NCBI RefSeq assembly: GCF_003614185.1
Contig: NZ_KZ987724.1
Location: forward strand, 4,415,743-4,479,742
Reading direction: 5' to 3'
Source: Paenibacillus aceti
Lineage (GTDB): Bacteria; Bacillota; Bacilli; Paenibacillales; Paenibacillaceae
DNA: 64,000 bases
Of this stretch, positions 24,942 to 33,903 are shown piece after piece. A program made the translations under genes and the position numbers. The notes beneath the pieces are model-generated. The model was not told where the DNA came from and ran no database searches. It saw nothing but the letters and a program-made list of their open reading frames with translations. Position 1 is the stretch's first letter. Every line of letters starts with the position of its first letter.

Positions 24942-27479
24942 ATGAAGATGAGGAAATCGATATACGAACTGGTGGAGACGACCGATGCTCTGCCCTTTGA
25001 TGTCTCTCTCCATAGCGTGAATTATGTACCGAGCCATTGGCATAACAGTGTGGAGATCATCTTCGTTCTCCGGGGCAGCCTGGAGGTGACAGTTGGCCAT
25101 AGGCAGCAGACCTTGTCAGAGGGCGATGTCAAGCTGATTAATTCCGGGCATGTGCATGAGGTGATCGGCTTCCATAACAACATCATCGCGACTTTTCTAA
25201 TCCCCGATACCTTCATTAAAGGGAATATTAGAGGTGTGGAGCAGGCTTATTTTGAGTGTGATTCCAGTACGGCAGGCAAGGAGCTTCGCCCGGCTTTGGA
25301 TCGGATTCGTCAGCTGCTAGCGGAGATGGTGCAGATGACTTATAAGCGGGGAGAGGTGTACGAGCTTGAGATGCGGATTCGTATGCTGAGCGTATTCTCG
25401 ATTCTGATGCAGCGATTCCGGACAGAGGAGCCGGAGGGCGAAGGGGCGATCAAGGAGAAATACATGGATCGCATGCTGCGCATCATTAATTATATCGAAG
25501 AGCATTATCAAGAGCCGATTATGCTGCAGGAGATCGCGGAGCAGGAATTTTTGTCGGTGCCCTATTTATCGAAATTCTTCAGTGAGCAGATCGGCCTGAA
25601 TTTCCAGTCCTTCGTCAGTGGGGTCCGGCTGAAAAATGCGGTAGATGACATGCTTAATCACATCGAGATGCCAATTAGCGAAATTGCTCTGAGGCACGGC
25701 TTCCCCAATTCAAAATCATTCTATACCGCGTTCAAAAACCTCTATCATATAACGCCGAACGAGTATCGCAGACAGTACAATCCGGTCATGGACAAGGCTA
25801 GTGAGAGAATATCGCAGGGCTATTTTGCCTTCAATAGAGCCAGTGCTTTGGGAATCATCAATCAGTATCTGCAGCGGAGTCAATCGGGTCAGGAGCTTCA
25901 GGTTGCGGGAACCAAGGTGATGACCCAGGCTATTGACTTGTCTAAAAAGGGGCGTCAGCTCCGCCATACCTGGAAGAACCTGATTACGATCGGTAAGGCG
26001 AAGGAAGGGCTGCATGAGGATGTGCAGAATCAGCTGAGCTATCTGCAGCAGCATTGTCCGTTTCGGGAGGTTCGCTTCCACGGCATATTTGATGACAGCA
26101 TGATGGTCTACCGCGAGGAGGAGGGGCGTCCCTATTATAATTTTCGCTTTATAGACCAGCTCTTCGACTTCCTGCTATCGATCGGCCTGAAGCCGTTCAT
26201 CGAGCTAGGGTTCATGCCTTCGGAGCTTGCGGCCGAGCAGGGTAAATCGGTATTCTATATTCCCAGCTATGTGAGCGGGCCGAGCTCTATGGAGCGTTGG
26301 TGTGAGCTGTTGGATCGCTTTCTGCGCCACTGCATGAATCGGTATGGTCGTGAAGAAGTGGAGGGCTGGAAGCTTGAATTCTGGAACGAGCCGGAGCTAG
26401 CGGTATTCTGGCCGGGCACGGTCGATGAATATAATGAGTTCTATCTCCAGTCCTATCGGGCGGTGAAGCGAGTCTCTGACAGATTGAAGATCGGCGCGCC
26501 AGGCCGGATTATTTCGACGGAGACCGCTGCGTATTTTCACAATTTCATAACCTTTTGCCGGGAGCATGGTTGCTTGCCTGATTTTCTACCGATTCATTTC
26601 TACCCGCATGAGGATTTGCTCGAGAATGATCATCGGAAGCTAGAGCATCTCTATAAGCTGAGTGACACGTCCTTCCGCGTGGTCATGGAGCAGTTCGTAT
26701 CCATATCCCCGAATCCGGATATACTTAGGGACATGCTGGCTCAGGAGAAAAGAATGCTGAGGGAGCTGGGCGTCTCCCATCTCGGGCTATATTTGACAGA
26801 GTGGAATTCAACGGCATATCATCGTGAACTGACGAATGATACGCTCTATAAAGCGGCTTATATTACGAAGAATATAGCGGAGAATCTGGACAGCATTGAA
26901 GGATTCGGATACTGGGTGCTTAGTGACAATATCGAGGAGACGCCGGCGTCGGAGCAATTGTTCCACGGGGGACTTGGCTTGATGGCCCAGCATGGCATTC
27001 CCAAAGCGGCGATGACGGCGTATGAGCTTCTGGCAAAGCTCGGGGATCGGCTGCTCGCTCAAGGCGATAGTTATATCGTTACTACTGGTCGGGGCAGCTA
27101 TCAGGTGCTGAGTTATAATTACTGCCACTTCGATGATTTGTATGCGCTCGGGGACAACTCCTTCATCAATGCGACGAATCGGTATAATGGATTTAAGGGG
27201 GAGAAGGTCGTTAAGCTGGAGCTGGATCTTCAAGGCATTCCTCCAGGAAAATATCGGATGGTGACCTATACAGTATCGCGTGAGCAGGGCAGCAGTTATG
27301 ATGCATGGGTCAGGATGGGGGCGCCGGATGATGTAACAGAAGAGGATGTAGTCTATTTGACCGCTGCTTCACATCCTCGGAAGCATATCCGCGAGGTGGA
27401 AATCGAGAGCGGGCTGAGCTATATATCGCAGCTTGAGCCGCATACGGTGGAGTTGATGGTGTTAACAGCGCTGCTGTAA
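24942..27479 (+). CDS. AraC-family regulator fused to a GH39-type glycoside hydrolase
   Basis: An 845-residue cytoplasmic two-part protein. Residues 1-110 form a cupin-like AraC sensor domain (HSVNYVPSHWHNSVEIIFVLRG). Residues 175-285 hold the AraC double helix-turn-helix (MLQEIAEQEFLSVPYLSKFF; ISEIALRHGFPNSKSFYTAFKNLYHITPNEYR). From about 320 to the end is a GH39 beta-xylosidase-like module with acid/base Glu483 in FWNEPE and candidate nucleophile Glu620 in LTEWNS. Both catalytic acids are present, so the hydrolase part may be active or may act as the sugar sensor. No signal peptide is seen. RBS GAGGAGG precedes ATG 24942. It is followed by a sugar transporter and two GH3 genes, the probable targets. 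Confidence 0.88.
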   Translation: MKMRKSIYELVETTDALPFDVSLHSVNYVPSHWHNSVEIIFVLRGSLEVTVGHRQQTLSEGDVKLINSGHVHEVIGFHNNIIATFLIPDTFIKGNIRGVEQAYFECDSSTAGKELRPALDRIRQLLAEMVQMTYKRGEVYELEMRIRMLSVFSILMQRFRTEEPEGEGAIKEKYMDRMLRIINYIEEHYQEPIMLQEIAEQEFLSVPYLSKFFSEQIGLNFQSFVSGVRLKNAVDDMLNHIEMPISEIALRHGFPNSKSFYTAFKNLYHITPNEYRRQYNPVMDKASERISQGYFAFNRASALGIINQYLQRSQSGQELQVAGTKVMTQAIDLSKKGRQLRHTWKNLITIGKAKEGLHEDVQNQLSYLQQHCPFREVRFHGIFDDSMMVYREEEGRPYYNFRFIDQLFDFLLSIGLKPFIELGFMPSELAAEQGKSVFYIPSYVSGPSSMERWCELLDRFLRHCMNRYGREEVEGWKLEFWNEPELAVFWPGTVDEYNEFYLQSYRAVKRVSDRLKIGAPGRIISTETAAYFHNFITFCREHGCLPDFLPIHFYPHEDLLENDHRKLEHLYKLSDTSFRVVMEQFVSISPNPDILRDMLAQEKRMLRELGVSHLGLYLTEWNSTAYHRELTNDTLYKAAYITKNIAENLDSIEGFGYWVLSDNIEETPASEQLFHGGLGLMAQHGIPKAAMTAYELLAKLGDRLLAQGDSYIVTTGRGSYQVLSYNYCHFDDLYALGDNSFINATNRYNGFKGEKVVKLELDLQGIPPGKYRMVTYTVSREQGSSYDAWVRMGAPDDVTEEDVVYLTAASHPRKHIREVEIESGLSYISQLEPHTVELMVLTALL

Positions 27480-27601
27480 TAGATAGAAGGACTTTAATGC
27501 CGAGTATCGAGTGCTGTGTCATTATTTAATGTCATTTCCGGTCTGGGATGAAGCGCTTGCATAAAAATCATTAAATAAGGCTATACAAGAGGCTAATATA
27601 G

Positions 27602-27621
27602 CGCCTGTCGCAGGACAGGCG
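27602..27621 (+). terminator. Hairpin after AraC-GH39, possible terminator
   Basis: CGCCTGTC pairs perfectly with GACAGGCG around a GCAG loop, followed by TAATTTTATATT, a weak T-tract. It lies between AraC-GH39 and the MFS gene. Confidence 0.5.
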
Positions 27622-27642
27622 TAATTTTATATTATTATATTA

Positions 27643-27656
27643 TGAAAACGCTAACA
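27643..27656 (+). promoter_or_regulatory. cre site (CcpA binding) upstream of the MFS/GH3 genes
   Basis: TGAAAACGCTAACA matches the Gram-positive cre consensus TGWNANCGNTNWCA at every defined position. It ends 31 bases before the MFS start codon, close to where transcription should begin, the position typical for repression. This predicts shut-down on glucose via HPr-Ser-P/Crh-Ser-P and CcpA. Confidence 0.75.
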
Positions 27657-27687
27657 AATAATTATTTATCTCAAGGGGGCCTCAATA

Positions 27688-28950
27688 ATGACTGAGTCCA
27701 GAATAAAAGGGCAGGTCGTAACACCGTTAGGAAGATTAACATCCGGCATTATGCTCGGTTACGGATTAATGATGTTAGCTCTAATGACTCCGGCAGTGCT
27801 GCTGCTGACTTTTAAAATGATAGAGATTGATCCGCAAGGATACACTTCCTCTTACGGTCTTGTCGCGGGCGTCGGGGCTTTCTTCGCCTTGATCGGTAAT
27901 CCGCTGGGTGGGGCGATTAGTGACCGGACGAATATCGCGTTTGGACGTCGGCGCACCTGGATTTTCATCGGGGCTGTGATCGGAAGTCTGGCCTTGCTAT
28001 GGGTAGGTATGGCTACTCAGGTATGGCAGGTTGTTATCGGATGGTCGATTGCGCAGCTGTTCTTCAATTTTGCGATGGCGGCCTATACCGCGCTTATTCC
28101 TGACCAGGTTAAGCAGGAGAGACAGGGGACGATATCCGGCTTGGTCGGTCTGATCCTGCCGATTGCGATGGCCGTGGGGATGGTACTCATGATGCTCATG
28201 CCTAATGCATCCTCGATTACGAAGTGGACGATGTTAAGTATATTGGGAATCATAGGCCCGGTGCTAAGCTGCTTCTTGATCCGGGATGGAAAAGTCGAGA
28301 TTGAGCGAGTTGCCAAAGAGAAAGTTCCGTTCGGTGAGAAGCTGAGTAGAATTTATCCGAGCCCGCGGAAATTTCCGCATTTCACTTGGGCGCTGATCTC
28401 GAAATTCCTGCTGATGATGGGCTATTGCAGTACCTTGTATTTGACGGTGATGCTCGTGAACCGTATGGGCTTTACAGAGACGCAAGCTACGAACAGCGTG
28501 GGCACCATTAATATTATTTCAATGCTGGCTATGGCGCTGACAAGCATCTTCGGCGGTGCCCTCTCCGATAAATACCGGAAGCAAAAGCCGTTCCTGTATG
28601 GCTCCGCTTTTATTATGATCATCGGGATTGTAATGTTCGCATTTATTCCGAATTACATCGCATTCGTGATCGCTGCGGCGATTATCGGCTTGGGTGCAGG
28701 CTGCTTCACGGCGGTGGATATGGCGCTTGTAGCTCGTATTCTGCCTCGCAAGGAGGATTCGGCCAAGGACTTCGGTTTGATGAACGTAGCCAATGCTCTG
28801 CCGCAATCGATCGTGCCGGCGATCGCTCCCGTCCTGCTGGCCATCGGCGGTTGGTCCTTCTTCTATATTGCGCTTGCTGTCTGCGTTGTGCTGAGTATGC
28901 TAGCAGTGAAGCCGTTGCCGGAGGTTGGACAGAAGGTTGAACAGAGGTAA
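27688..28950 (+). CDS. MFS transporter, probable glycoside/oligosaccharide importer
   Basis: A 420-residue major facilitator with about 12 membrane helices. The motif NPLGGAISDRTNIAFGRRRTW (residues 71-91) is the motif-A loop seen in the sucrose/maltose transporter-like and GPH-like branches, and a second copy GGALSDKYRKQKP lies near 290. The two-halves symmetry is clear. RBS AAGGGGGCC precedes ATG 27688. It sits between the AraC-GH39 gene and two GH3 hydrolase genes and behind a cre site. Uptake of a beta-linked xylo- or gluco-oligosaccharide that the cytoplasmic hydrolases then cleave is therefore a reasonable inference. Exact substrate not determinable. Confidence 0.85.
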   Translation: MTESRIKGQVVTPLGRLTSGIMLGYGLMMLALMTPAVLLLTFKMIEIDPQGYTSSYGLVAGVGAFFALIGNPLGGAISDRTNIAFGRRRTWIFIGAVIGSLALLWVGMATQVWQVVIGWSIAQLFFNFAMAAYTALIPDQVKQERQGTISGLVGLILPIAMAVGMVLMMLMPNASSITKWTMLSILGIIGPVLSCFLIRDGKVEIERVAKEKVPFGEKLSRIYPSPRKFPHFTWALISKFLLMMGYCSTLYLTVMLVNRMGFTETQATNSVGTINIISMLAMALTSIFGGALSDKYRKQKPFLYGSAFIMIIGIVMFAFIPNYIAFVIAAAIIGLGAGCFTAVDMALVARILPRKEDSAKDFGLMNVANALPQSIVPAIAPVLLAIGGWSFFYIALAVCVVLSMLAVKPLPEVGQKVEQR

Positions 28951-29040
28951 TCAGAAGTAATTCAGAACGTAATCAGGTAAATATACAGCCATGATTGGGT
29001 TCAAGAGTTCAAGATGAATACTGAAGGAGGCATGGTAATT

Positions 29041-31350
29041 ATGACACAAACCTTGGACAGAAATATTAAAGCAATCATTTCACAGATGACGACTGAAGAG
29101 AAAGCAAGCCTATGCTCTGGATTAAATATGTGGCAGACCAAAGCGGTGGAGAGGGTCGGTATTCCTTCCATCGTGATGACAGATGGTCCGCATGGTCTTC
29201 GCAAGCAGGCAAATCCGGGCGATATGTCGAGCAAAAGTGTTCCGGCCACCTGCTTCCCTAGCGGCGCGGCTCTGGCCTCGTCCTGGGATCGTGATCTAAT
29301 TCAAGAGGTCGGGCGTGCGCTCGGTGAGGAATGCCAGACGGAGGATGTTCAGATTATTCTCGGCCCGGCCGTCAATATTAAGCGTTCACCGCTATGCGGC
29401 CGCAGCTTCGAATATTTCTCGGAGGACCCGTTCCTCGCTTCGGAGATGGGAGCCCATCATGTAATGGGGGTGCAGGAGCAGGGCGTCGGCACTTCGGTGA
29501 AGCATTTTGCAGCGAATAATCAGGAGACGCTGCGCAATTCGATCAATACGATGGTGGATGAGCGCACACTGCATGAAATCTATCTGCGGGCCTTCGAGGG
29601 TCCGATTACCAAGGGTGATGCCTGGACCGTCATGTGCGCCTATAACCTCGTGAATGGAGAGTTCTGCTCCGAGAATGAATATCTGCTCACAGAGGTACTG
29701 AAGGAGAGATGGGGGCACAGCGGATTCGTCATGACCGATTGGGGCGCTATCAATGAGCGTGTCAAAGGTCTGCAAGCAGGGCTTGAACTGGAGATGCCCT
29801 ATAGCGGGCCGGATCGCGATCAGATGATCGTTGACGCTGTGAAGTCGGGCGAGCTGGATGAGACTGTGCTCGATCAAGCGGTCGAACGGCTGCTGAACGT
29901 CATCTTCAGAACTTATGATGCGCGGAAGGAAGGCTTCACTTATGACAGACAGGAGCATCATGCTCTGGCCAGACGAACGGCCGCTGAATGCATGGTTCTG
30001 CTTAAGAACGCAGACCGCTTGCTGCCGCTTGATCCGAAGCAATCTGTGGCCGTGATCGGAGCCTTCGCTACGAACCCGCGTTATCAAGGCGGGGGTAGCT
30101 CGCATATCTCTCCGACCCAGATGGACGTGGCTCTGGATGCGATCCGTGAGGCGGCGCAAGGGGAGGTTGGCTATGCCCAGGGCTATCAGATGAAGGAAGA
30201 CGTGGTGGACGAAGCTCTGATCGCTGAGGCGGTTCAACTCGCAGCTGGCAAAGATGCCGCGATTATATTCGCAGGGCTGCCGGACAGCTTCGAATCAGAG
30301 GGCTTCGACCGTACGCATCTCGATATGCCGAATTCCCATGGCGAATTGATTCGCAGGGTCGCCGAGGTTCAGCCGAATACAATCATTGTACTGTCGAATG
30401 GCGCGCCAGTAGTTATGCCTTGGCTGGGCTCCGTCAAAGCCGTCCTGGAAGGCTATTTGGCCGGGCAAGCCGGCGGGGGTGCGGTGGCAGACATTCTATT
30501 CGGCAAGGTGAATCCGAGCGGTAAGCTGGCGGAGACCTTCCCGGCTAGTCTGAAGCAGACTCCGGCCTACTTGAACTTCCCTGGTGGGATGAGTGAGGTG
30601 AACTACGCTGAGGGCCTATTCGTAGGGTATCGCTATTATGAGGCGAAGGAGGAACAGCCACTGTTCCCGTTCGGATATGGTCTTAGCTATACGAGCTTTG
30701 CTTATGAAAATATTAGCTTGAGTAAAGAAGTTATGAAGGACAGCGATATCATCGAGGTTCTCGTTACCGTGCGCAATACTGGAGATCGTGCAGGGAAGGA
30801 AATTGTACAGCTCTACGTACAGTCACTGGACAGCTCTGTCATAAGACCTGTGAAGGAGCTTAAGGGCTTCGAGAAGGTGGAATTGCAGGCGGGAGAATCT
30901 AAGGAGATTCGCTTTACGCTCGATAAACGCTCCTTCGCCTATTTTAATACGGATATCCATGACTGGTTCGCGGAGACAGGCTCGTATGATATCGTAGTAG
31001 GTTCTTCTTCGGCGGATACGCCGCTAAGAGCGACGATAAAAGTGATTTCAACGGCGATTCCGTTCCGGCAAGTGACTCGGAACACGAAATTCTATGAACT
31101 GCTGGCCATTCCTGAAACGGCTGAATTTGCAGCGAAGGCGATTGAGGACAGCGCTGAGAGTATTAAGCGTATGGGGGCGCTCTTCGCCGAGAGTATGGAT
31201 GACGACGGCCTGCTCATGTTATTTGAAGAGGTATACAAATGGAAGAAGTATGATGGATTGCGCTCTCTGATCGGTTTCATGGGTAAAGGCATGACAGAGG
31301 CTGAATTCGCGGAGCTGCTCGATGATTTGAATCAGAAGCTGGGATTATAG
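29041..31350 (+). CDS. GH3 family beta-glycosidase, cytoplasmic
   Basis: A 769-residue family 3 glycoside hydrolase without signal peptide. It begins with the barrel domain (GIPSIVMTDGPHGLRKQ near 40, NIKRSPLCGRSFEYFSEDPFLASEMG near 110, KHFAANNQET near 155) and catalytic nucleophile Asp233 in GFVMTDWGA. The alpha/beta sandwich domain (about 310-550) includes GLPDSFESEGFDRTHLDMP, where the acid/base Glu is likely. A fibronectin-like domain (about 590-680) and a short helical C-terminal extension follow. ATG 29041 is preferred over 29014 and 29032 because AGGAGG lies about 9 bases upstream. Beta-glucosidase or beta-xylosidase activity on imported oligosaccharides is the likely role. Confidence 0.9.
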   Translation: MTQTLDRNIKAIISQMTTEEKASLCSGLNMWQTKAVERVGIPSIVMTDGPHGLRKQANPGDMSSKSVPATCFPSGAALASSWDRDLIQEVGRALGEECQTEDVQIILGPAVNIKRSPLCGRSFEYFSEDPFLASEMGAHHVMGVQEQGVGTSVKHFAANNQETLRNSINTMVDERTLHEIYLRAFEGPITKGDAWTVMCAYNLVNGEFCSENEYLLTEVLKERWGHSGFVMTDWGAINERVKGLQAGLELEMPYSGPDRDQMIVDAVKSGELDETVLDQAVERLLNVIFRTYDARKEGFTYDRQEHHALARRTAAECMVLLKNADRLLPLDPKQSVAVIGAFATNPRYQGGGSSHISPTQMDVALDAIREAAQGEVGYAQGYQMKEDVVDEALIAEAVQLAAGKDAAIIFAGLPDSFESEGFDRTHLDMPNSHGELIRRVAEVQPNTIIVLSNGAPVVMPWLGSVKAVLEGYLAGQAGGGAVADILFGKVNPSGKLAETFPASLKQTPAYLNFPGGMSEVNYAEGLFVGYRYYEAKEEQPLFPFGYGLSYTSFAYENISLSKEVMKDSDIIEVLVTVRNTGDRAGKEIVQLYVQSLDSSVIRPVKELKGFEKVELQAGESKEIRFTLDKRSFAYFNTDIHDWFAETGSYDIVVGSSSADTPLRATIKVISTAIPFRQVTRNTKFYELLAIPETAEFAAKAIEDSAESIKRMGALFAESMDDDGLLMLFEEVYKWKKYDGLRSLIGFMGKGMTEAEFAELLDDLNQKLGL

Positions 31351-31406
31351 ACAGAGACTAGCGGCTATAAAATAAAGAACCATCCGGGTAGAAGGAGAGA
31401 ACCGCT

Positions 31407-33671
31407 ATGGGAGAATACAAAGAGAATATAGATCATATCAAGTATGTACAGAATCCGGGGGGACCAACGCTAGGCTATTCCGCCTCGTCAGGTGTACAGA
31501 TACTGGAGCAGGATGGCCTGTTCTTCAAGGATCTGAGCAAGGATGGCAAGCTGGATAAATATGAGGATTGGAGATTGCCTGCGGAGGTGCGGGCTAAGGA
31601 TCTGGCCTCAAAAATGGCCGTGGAGCAAATCGCTGGCTTGATGCTGTACAGCAGCCATCAGAATGTTCCTGCCGCGAGCGGCGGCTGGTTCGCAGGCACT
31701 TACCGGGGAAAGACCTATGAGGAGAGCGGAGCCAAGCCATGGGAAATGACCGATGAGCAGATGGCCTTCCTGGCCAAGGATCATCTGCGCCATATCCTCG
31801 TCGCTGCGGTAGAGAGTCCAGAGGTGGCGGCCCGTTGGAACAACGAGGTTCAGGCCTTTGTCGAGGGAGTCGGCCTGGGTATCCCGGCCAACAACAGCTC
31901 TGATCCGCGGCATGGCAGCGAGACGAGCTCCGAATTCAACGCTGGTTCCGGCGGCACCATCTCCATGTGGCCGGAGACGCTGGGGCTTGCGGCCACCTTC
32001 AATCCGGAGGTGGTGAAGCGGTTCGGTGAGGTGGCGTCCAAGGAGTACCGGGCGCTGGGCCTGACCACAGCCCTGTCACCGCAGATCGATATTGCGACAG
32101 ATCCACGCTGGTTCCGCTTCAACGGTACATTTGGTGAAGATTCCAAGCTGGCGACGGACATGGCTCGCGCTTATGTAGATGGCTTCCAGAGCTCCGAGGG
32201 CGAGAGCGAGCTGGCTGACGGCTGGGGCTATGATAGCGTGAATGCGATGGTGAAGCATTGGCCTGGCGGCGGCTCCGGCGAGGCTGGCCGGGATGCGCAT
32301 TTTGGCAGCGGCAAATATGCCGTTTATCCAGGTAATAATTTTGCTGAGCATTTACTGCCTTTCGTAGACGGAGCATTCAAGCTGGATGGCAAGACAGGGA
32401 TGGCCTCGGCCGTGATGCCGTATTATACGATTTCAACGGATCAGGACCCCGTCTATCATGAGAATGTCGGCAATTCGTTCAGCCGTTATCTAGTTAAGGA
32501 TCTGCTGCGCGATCAGTATGGATATGATGGCGTGGTGTGCACGGACTGGATGATTACCGCCGATGAGACGAGCCGGGATGAGTTCCTGAGTGGCAAGTCC
32601 TGGGGCGTTGAAGGTCTCACAGTGGCTGAACGTCATTATAAAGCGTTAATGGCCGGAGTGGATCAATTCGGCGGGAACAATGATAAAGAGCCGGTGCTGG
32701 AGGCTTATCGGATGGGAGTGGCCGAGCACGGCGAGGCTTATATGCGGGAGCGGTTCGAGCAATCGGCGGTGCGGTTATTGCTTAATATTTTTCGGCTCGG
32801 TCTATTCGAGAATCCGTATCTTGAACCGGCGCAGAGCTCGGCAACGGTCGGTCGACCGGAATTTATGCTGGCGGGCTATGATGCACAGCTGAAATCCGTC
32901 GTTATGCTCAAGAACAAGGACCAGGTGCTTCCGTTGCCTACCAAGAGCAAGGTGTATATTCCAAAGCGCTATATTCCAGCCAGCTTCGATTGGTTCGGTA
33001 ATCCTGTAGCAGAGAAGCTGGAGGACCCGGTTAATCTCGATATTGTAAGTCGCTACTTTACGGTAACAGAGAATCCGGAGGAAGCGGACTTCGGGCTAGT
33101 ATTTATCGAGGGCCCAACCTCTGGGATGAGCGGATATAGCCGTGAGGATGTGGAGCAAGGGGGGAACGGATATGTTCCGTTGAGTCTGCAATATCGCCCG
33201 TATACGGCGGAGTACGCCCGTGACACGAGTCTGGCAGGCGATGCGCGGGAGAGCGATGTATTGAACCGCTCCTATAAAGGCAAGACCGTAACCGCCAAGA
33301 TTGAGGTGGATCTGGACCTGGTTCTGGAGACGAGGGAACGGATGAAAGGCAAGCCTGTCATCGTATCCATGCGTCTCTCTAACCCGGCCGTCGTTGCAGA
33401 ATTCGAGCGTGAAGTCGATGCGATTCTCGTTAATTTCGGCCTGCTGGATCAAGCGATTATGGATATCTTGAGCGGGGCGGTCGAGCCTTCAGGCTTGCTG
33501 CCAATGCAGATGCCGGCCCATATGAAGACGGTGGAGGAGCAGCTTGAGGACGTGGCGCATGATATGGAATGTCATATAGACTCAGAGCAGCATACCTATG
33601 ATTTCGCCTATGGCTTGAACTGGAGCGGTGTGATCCAGGATGAGCGGACGGAGAAATACGGTAAGCGGTAA
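31407..33671 (+). CDS. Second GH3 family hydrolase with EF-hand-like loop
   Basis: A 754-residue GH3 protein of a different branch from its neighbour. Near the N-terminus residues 42-53 (DLSKDGKLDKYE) form a perfect EF-hand/dockerin-style calcium loop, followed by EDWRLP. The barrel carries NSSDPRHGSE near 163, LSPQIDIATDPRWFRFNGTFGED near 222, KHWPGGGSGEAGRDAH near 285, and the nucleophile Asp380 in VVCTDWMI. The C-terminal sandwich domain (about 500-735) lacks an obvious Fn3 domain. There is no signal peptide, so a cytoplasmic location is inferred. RBS AGAAGGAGAG. 56 bases after the first GH3 gene, probably one transcript with it and the MFS gene. Confidence 0.88.
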   Translation: MGEYKENIDHIKYVQNPGGPTLGYSASSGVQILEQDGLFFKDLSKDGKLDKYEDWRLPAEVRAKDLASKMAVEQIAGLMLYSSHQNVPAASGGWFAGTYRGKTYEESGAKPWEMTDEQMAFLAKDHLRHILVAAVESPEVAARWNNEVQAFVEGVGLGIPANNSSDPRHGSETSSEFNAGSGGTISMWPETLGLAATFNPEVVKRFGEVASKEYRALGLTTALSPQIDIATDPRWFRFNGTFGEDSKLATDMARAYVDGFQSSEGESELADGWGYDSVNAMVKHWPGGGSGEAGRDAHFGSGKYAVYPGNNFAEHLLPFVDGAFKLDGKTGMASAVMPYYTISTDQDPVYHENVGNSFSRYLVKDLLRDQYGYDGVVCTDWMITADETSRDEFLSGKSWGVEGLTVAERHYKALMAGVDQFGGNNDKEPVLEAYRMGVAEHGEAYMRERFEQSAVRLLLNIFRLGLFENPYLEPAQSSATVGRPEFMLAGYDAQLKSVVMLKNKDQVLPLPTKSKVYIPKRYIPASFDWFGNPVAEKLEDPVNLDIVSRYFTVTENPEEADFGLVFIEGPTSGMSGYSREDVEQGGNGYVPLSLQYRPYTAEYARDTSLAGDARESDVLNRSYKGKTVTAKIEVDLDLVLETRERMKGKPVIVSMRLSNPAVVAEFEREVDAILVNFGLLDQAIMDILSGAVEPSGLLPMQMPAHMKTVEEQLEDVAHDMECHIDSEQHTYDFAYGLNWSGVIQDERTEKYGKR

Positions 33672-33687
33672 GCGGTGGTAAGAAAAG

Positions 33688-33702
33688 CCTGCAGATTTGC
33701 AG
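33688..33702. repeat. Single copy of the CCTGCA-n4-TGCAG palindrome
   Basis: CCTGCAGATTTGCAG with a GAAAAG left flank lies 16 bases after the GH3 stop. Same family as the copies at 1174-1239 and 17573-17750. Confidence 0.6.
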
Positions 33703-33786
33703 TTTTCATAAAATAGCCTGTCGCCTCAGCTACTTTTACCGATACCATGAATACCATGGGCAAGTTGTCCCCAAATGTGCAACCCA

Positions 33787-33843
33787 AAAGACGCTTCCAG
33801 TTCCCACTTGTACCGTACAAGAAGGGTTCTGAAAGCGTCTTTG
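33787..33843. terminator. Bidirectional terminator between GH3 and BcrA-type operons
   Basis: AAAGACGCTT (near 33787) pairs with AAGCGTCTTT (33834-33843), with a further CCAG/CTG pairing inside. A and T tracts on each side allow it to serve the plus-strand GH3 gene and the minus-strand exporter operon. Confidence 0.75.
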
Positions 33844-33903
33844 CTGTGTATAGCTATGCTTCAAGTCTCCAAGTAAATATCGTCCTCTGGAGCAAGCCTT
33901 CGC

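Noticed and set aside
27550-27562. AAGCGCTTGCA as a second cre site
   Set aside because: The AGCGCT centre is palindromic, but the flanking bases miss the TG...CA spacing of the cre consensus; the site at 27643 fits fully.
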